Positions 5,733 through 8,138 of a DNA stretch of 8,138 nt are shown piece after piece. How positions within the stretch are numbered: the first letter of the stretch is position 1; each line of letters begins with the position of its first letter. A program made the position numbers and the translations under genes. This stretch comes from a bacterium (GTDB lineage Bacteria > JAHJDO01): the NCBI GenBank assembly GCA_023129655.1, contig JAGMBN010000055.1, positions 1 through 8,138 of the forward strand, in the 5' to 3' direction. The notes under the pieces are model-generated. The model had not been told where the DNA came from. It worked only from the letters and a program-made list of their open reading frames with translations, and searched no databases.

Positions 5733-6539
5733 CTATCCCCTACAGGACATAAGAGGAGCATTACAGTTTTTAGTTAAAATTATATCGTCCACTGGTATAG
5801 TGAAAATAGGATAATTTGTTATGCCAATCTGGGCTAACATTCTGTGTGGGAAATCGGATATAGACCAATGATTGGGATCAATCTTACCTCCGAATTTATC
5901 AAATATTTTTTTTACAAACACAGTATAAGCTTTATCAGCGCATGTTGCGGCTGTCTTTTCCAACGAAATCTCTTTTGCGCTTGCCCATGAGCCATCAGGT
6001 AATTCCACCACTGTGCCGTAGCTTGGATCCACAAATGACCATTTACCTTCTACATAAACTTCTGCTGTCATATGCGCGTGAATTCCATCTTTGTGAAAAA
6101 GACAACACATTCTTGCAGGACATCCGGCAATTTGGGCAAGCGTGACAAAAATTCTGGCTTTCTCATTGCACCAGCCCCAGCCGCTGAGAATTAACTCTTC
6201 TTCTGATAATGCCCGGTCACCAGGTGTATCGCCTTTAACAAATTTAGCGTGCTTAATATTCATTGCCACCCATTGTAGTATTTTAAAAATATTCTCTTTT
6301 GAAGGTTTGCGAGCTTTACCGCATATTTCAAATAATATCTTTTCCATTTTTGGCCTGCTGCCTTTATAGTATTTTACTTTAAGAGAAGTGTATTCTTCGT
6401 AAAGATACTTAGCAGTTTCCGGAGCTAATCTTATTTGAGAAAATGTGTGATATCTGTCAATACCCCTGACAGGTACATTGGCAGTTAATTTGTCTTCCTT
6501 TTCACCAAATCCCCGAGCAAGAAAGCGTACCAGATCCAT
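5733..6539 (-). CDS. Transglutaminase-like superfamily cysteine protein
   Basis: The 268-residue protein shows the papain-like Cys-His-Asp arrangement of the transglutaminase-like fold: Cys124 in SGWGWCNEKARIFVTLAQ, His156 in GIHAHMTAEVYVEGKW, and Asp171 in SFVDPSYG. The W-x-W-C context with the following A-x-x-F-x-x-L-A-x-x-x-G helix is characteristic of bacterial members, which act as proteases, peptide or amide hydrolases, or cross-linkers. The N-terminal ~80 residues are helical and unassigned. The C-terminal ~90 residues (after 180) contain DPNHWSISDFP and are not recognised. There is no signal peptide or membrane helix, so it should be cytoplasmic. The start is ATG with GGAG about 11 nt upstream. 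It lies 36 nt after the glycoside hydrolase gene, so the two are probably co-transcribed. The substrate is unknown; a role linked to glycan or glycopeptide processing is a guess from its neighbour. Confidence 0.85.
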   Translation of the reverse strand: MDLVRFLARGFGEKEDKLTANVPVRGIDRYHTFSQIRLAPETAKYLYEEYTSLKVKYYKGSRPKMEKILFEICGKARKPSKENIFKILQWVAMNIKHAKFVKGDTPGDRALSEEELILSGWGWCNEKARIFVTLAQIAGCPARMCCLFHKDGIHAHMTAEVYVEGKWSFVDPSYGTVVELPDGSWASAKEISLEKTAATCADKAYTVFVKKIFDKFGGKIDPNHWSISDFPHRMLAQIGITNYPIFTIPVDDIILTKNCNAPLMSCRG

Positions 6540-6575
6540 TTGTTTCTATTCTCCTCTCTAAATGTTCTTATAGTT

Positions 6576-8063
6576 TTACTCACCCACTATGAAAATATTC
6601 TCTCTGTTGGGAATTACATGGAACTCCTTACTCTCATCATTGAGAGAAACACACAATGTGAAACCAATCTCTGAACTAATCCTTAGCCTGGCTGTTCCTT
6701 TACGATCTTCCCTGCTTTGACAGTACAGAGAAACAAGCTTATTTTTAAAATTCAAGTTCTTAATCCCATGCTCTTGACAAAGGTTTATCCGCCAATACAA
6801 TTTATTCTCTGGGACATTTATGGTTATTCCAATTATATTCTCTATCAACATAGCAATAGTACCAAGCCCACCCCAGCCCACAAAGTCTTTTCGGACATAA
6901 AGATCGCGTCTTTTCCCGTGGCTTTTGGCCGGTTCTTTTAGATCGGGGGCATAACATTCCCAGATTGTGGCCGGTGAAAATTCATCAAATACCATCCGCA
7001 TATTAGCGATATGGTTTTGAGCTATCTCTGCGGCCAAATCATCAAAACCGTATGACACAAGCCCACGCACAATCATATAATTAGTAGGCGGCCATACACC
7101 CCCAACCCAGTAACCGCCATCTTCCCGGTAATTAGGATCTGAATAGGCTAAGGTGGGAACCATATGCAGACGCATAAACTTGGTTTTGTCTTTAAGATGC
7201 TTAACCATTGCTTTTGCCCTTTGTTCAGGAGCAACTTTGCTGATCAATGGCCAGTATCCAGCCACTGTCATACAAGAGACAACATTCTCCTCCCCTAGAA
7301 AAACATCATAGTAGAAAGATGTCCTCTCATTCCACATCCAACGGTTTACGATGTCTGATATCTGGTTATATTCCTGATTAAATCTGTCAGCCATATCTCC
7401 CAGACCTAGATTTTTTGCTATCATAGCTAGGTACATAGATGAGAGGGACTGCTGGCAGGTAAGGTCAATCCACCCGATCTCGCCTCCAGTTGTGCTCTCC
7501 TGATAAGCCCGGGGAGAGTTGTCCATGCCTGTTGAACCTGTTCCTTCAAACCAGTATATTCCGTTTTCTCGCCTGCGGTTTCTCTTTATCCAATCGAAAT
7601 ATCTAACAAGTATGGGAAATATCCTTTTCAGACGGCTTGAATCTCCGGTATAAACAAAATATTCCCATTCTACCCAAGCATACAAGGGAGGGTTTATTTT
7701 TTTACCATAGGTGTCCTCATGTGTGTCAATTTGATGTGCCAGGCTGATGTACCCATCTCCACGTTGGGTATCATAGAAATTGTCCAGTGACTCTATGCCT
7801 GGAAAAACTTCTGGTGCGTATTTTGTAAACAGTGTCATGAAACATGTGTCCCATTGAAAAACGGTTTTGGGAACATCAGTACATCCTTCACCCATATAGT
7901 ATGGCGAAGGCAGTCCTTCATAATACCGTATATGTTTAAACGCACACTCCCAAGCAAAATAATAAAGTTCAATCCACGGTTCCTTCCCTTCAATGAAAGG
8001 TGCTGGGACAGCCAATTTACTATACGGTACGCTTTGGGATCTCATTGTTTTCTTCTCTTTCAA
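6576..8063 (-). CDS. GH63-like (MGH1-type) glycoside hydrolase
   Basis: The 495-residue protein fits the (alpha/alpha)6-barrel hydrolases of the GH63/GH37 group, which include mannosylglycerate hydrolase, glucosidase I-like enzymes and trehalase. Landmarks are FQWDTCFM (69-76), LYAWVEWEYF (127-136), GSTGMDNSPR (176-185) with Asp181 as probable general acid, GGYWVGGVWPPTNYMIVRGL (316-335), and IWECYAPD (367-374) with Glu369 as probable general base. Both catalytic residues are present. After about 410 a beta-rich C-terminal segment replaces the barrel. There is no signal peptide, so the substrate is probably intracellular: an imported or endogenous short glucoside or mannoside such as a compatible solute. 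The start is taken as TTG at 8063-8061 because AGGGGG lies 9 nt upstream; the ATG six codons later (8045) has only a weak SD. Exact specificity cannot be read. Confidence 0.87.
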   Translation of the reverse strand: MKEKKTMRSQSVPYSKLAVPAPFIEGKEPWIELYYFAWECAFKHIRYYEGLPSPYYMGEGCTDVPKTVFQWDTCFMTLFTKYAPEVFPGIESLDNFYDTQRGDGYISLAHQIDTHEDTYGKKINPPLYAWVEWEYFVYTGDSSRLKRIFPILVRYFDWIKRNRRRENGIYWFEGTGSTGMDNSPRAYQESTTGGEIGWIDLTCQQSLSSMYLAMIAKNLGLGDMADRFNQEYNQISDIVNRWMWNERTSFYYDVFLGEENVVSCMTVAGYWPLISKVAPEQRAKAMVKHLKDKTKFMRLHMVPTLAYSDPNYREDGGYWVGGVWPPTNYMIVRGLVSYGFDDLAAEIAQNHIANMRMVFDEFSPATIWECYAPDLKEPAKSHGKRRDLYVRKDFVGWGGLGTIAMLIENIIGITINVPENKLYWRINLCQEHGIKNLNFKNKLVSLYCQSREDRKGTARLRISSEIGFTLCVSLNDESKEFHVIPNRENIFIVGE

Positions 8064-8072
8064 TTACTTTAG

Positions 8073-8078
8073 CCCCCT
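8073..8078 (-). promoter_or_regulatory. Ribosome binding site supporting the TTG start of the glycoside hydrolase
   Basis: AGGGGG on the minus strand ends 9 nt before TTG (8063-8061) and is 27 nt from the alternative ATG at 8045, so it favours the TTG start. Confidence 0.5.
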
Positions 8079-8081
8079 AGC

Positions 8082-8138
8082 TTATTCATTAAGATTTACC
8101 TCTAGTAAATGGGAAAACATATCCATACACCATTCAGG
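8082..8138 (-). CDS. C-terminal end of an unidentified upstream gene
   Basis: From the window edge one minus-strand frame is open for 18 codons (PEWCMDMFSHLLEVNLNE) and stops at TAA 8084-8082, 18 nt before the glycoside hydrolase start. The other two frames stop earlier. The tight spacing is what an operon would show. The fragment is too short to name, and chance openness is possible. Confidence 0.35.
   Translation of the reverse strand, partial: PEWCMDMFSHLLEVNLNE

Noticed and set aside
1..8138. CRISPR array, tRNA, rRNA, insertion-sequence ends or phage genes.
   Set aside because: I found no regularly spaced repeats, cloverleaf-like segments, transposase-like frames or long terminal inverted repeats on either strand.

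Overview
The window is AT-rich bacterial DNA. Every gene I can support is on the minus strand, so transcription runs from high to low coordinates. RecA is clearly bacterial and Shine-Dalgarno (SD) sites are common, with some TTG starts. The mix of an MFS-HEAT fusion, a GH63-like hydrolase, a hicBA module and decayed housekeeping-cluster remnants would suit an uncultured lineage such as Omnitrophota or another PVC-related phylum. That placement is a low-confidence inference; nothing here fixes the taxon.

In transcription order: (1) 8138-5733 holds the tail of an unknown gene, a GH63-like (alpha/alpha)6 glycoside hydrolase and a transglutaminase-like cysteine protein. All are closely spaced and lack signal peptides, so they look like one cytoplasmic operon. 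(2) 5730-5263 is a gene graveyard. It holds the first ~39 codons of a kbl-like gene (2-amino-3-ketobutyrate CoA ligase), fused out of frame to the last 32 codons of tdh (threonine 3-dehydrogenase), followed by the start of thpR (RNA 2',3'-cyclic phosphodiesterase). An 8-bp inverted repeat lies on the kbl/tdh junction. (3) 5247-4880 is a hicB-hicA toxin-antitoxin pair with a 4-nt ATGA overlap. The hicA gene is only 57 codons long. (4) 4767-1502 is recA followed after 2 nt by a 750-residue MFS transporter with a C-terminal HEAT-repeat array, apparently translationally coupled. (5) 1467-192 is a perfect sigma70 promoter (TTGACA-N17-TATAAT) overlapped by a near-perfect 20-bp AT-rich palindrome, then a marR regulator and an overlapping secreted lipase-like alpha/beta hydrolase with a TTG start. 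(6) 191-1 is a short gap and the first 42 codons of a small membrane protein that runs off the window.

How the parts may work together: the MarR protein probably represses its own transcript and that of the lipase, and perhaps the membrane protein, through the palindrome. The thpR remnant just upstream of recA fits the widespread cinA-thpR-recA gene order and suggests an ancestral cluster disrupted by deletions and by arrival of hicBA. The items I find most worth checking are the kbl/tdh deletion scar, the thpR stub next to hicBA, the recA/MFS-HEAT coupling and the MarR operator.
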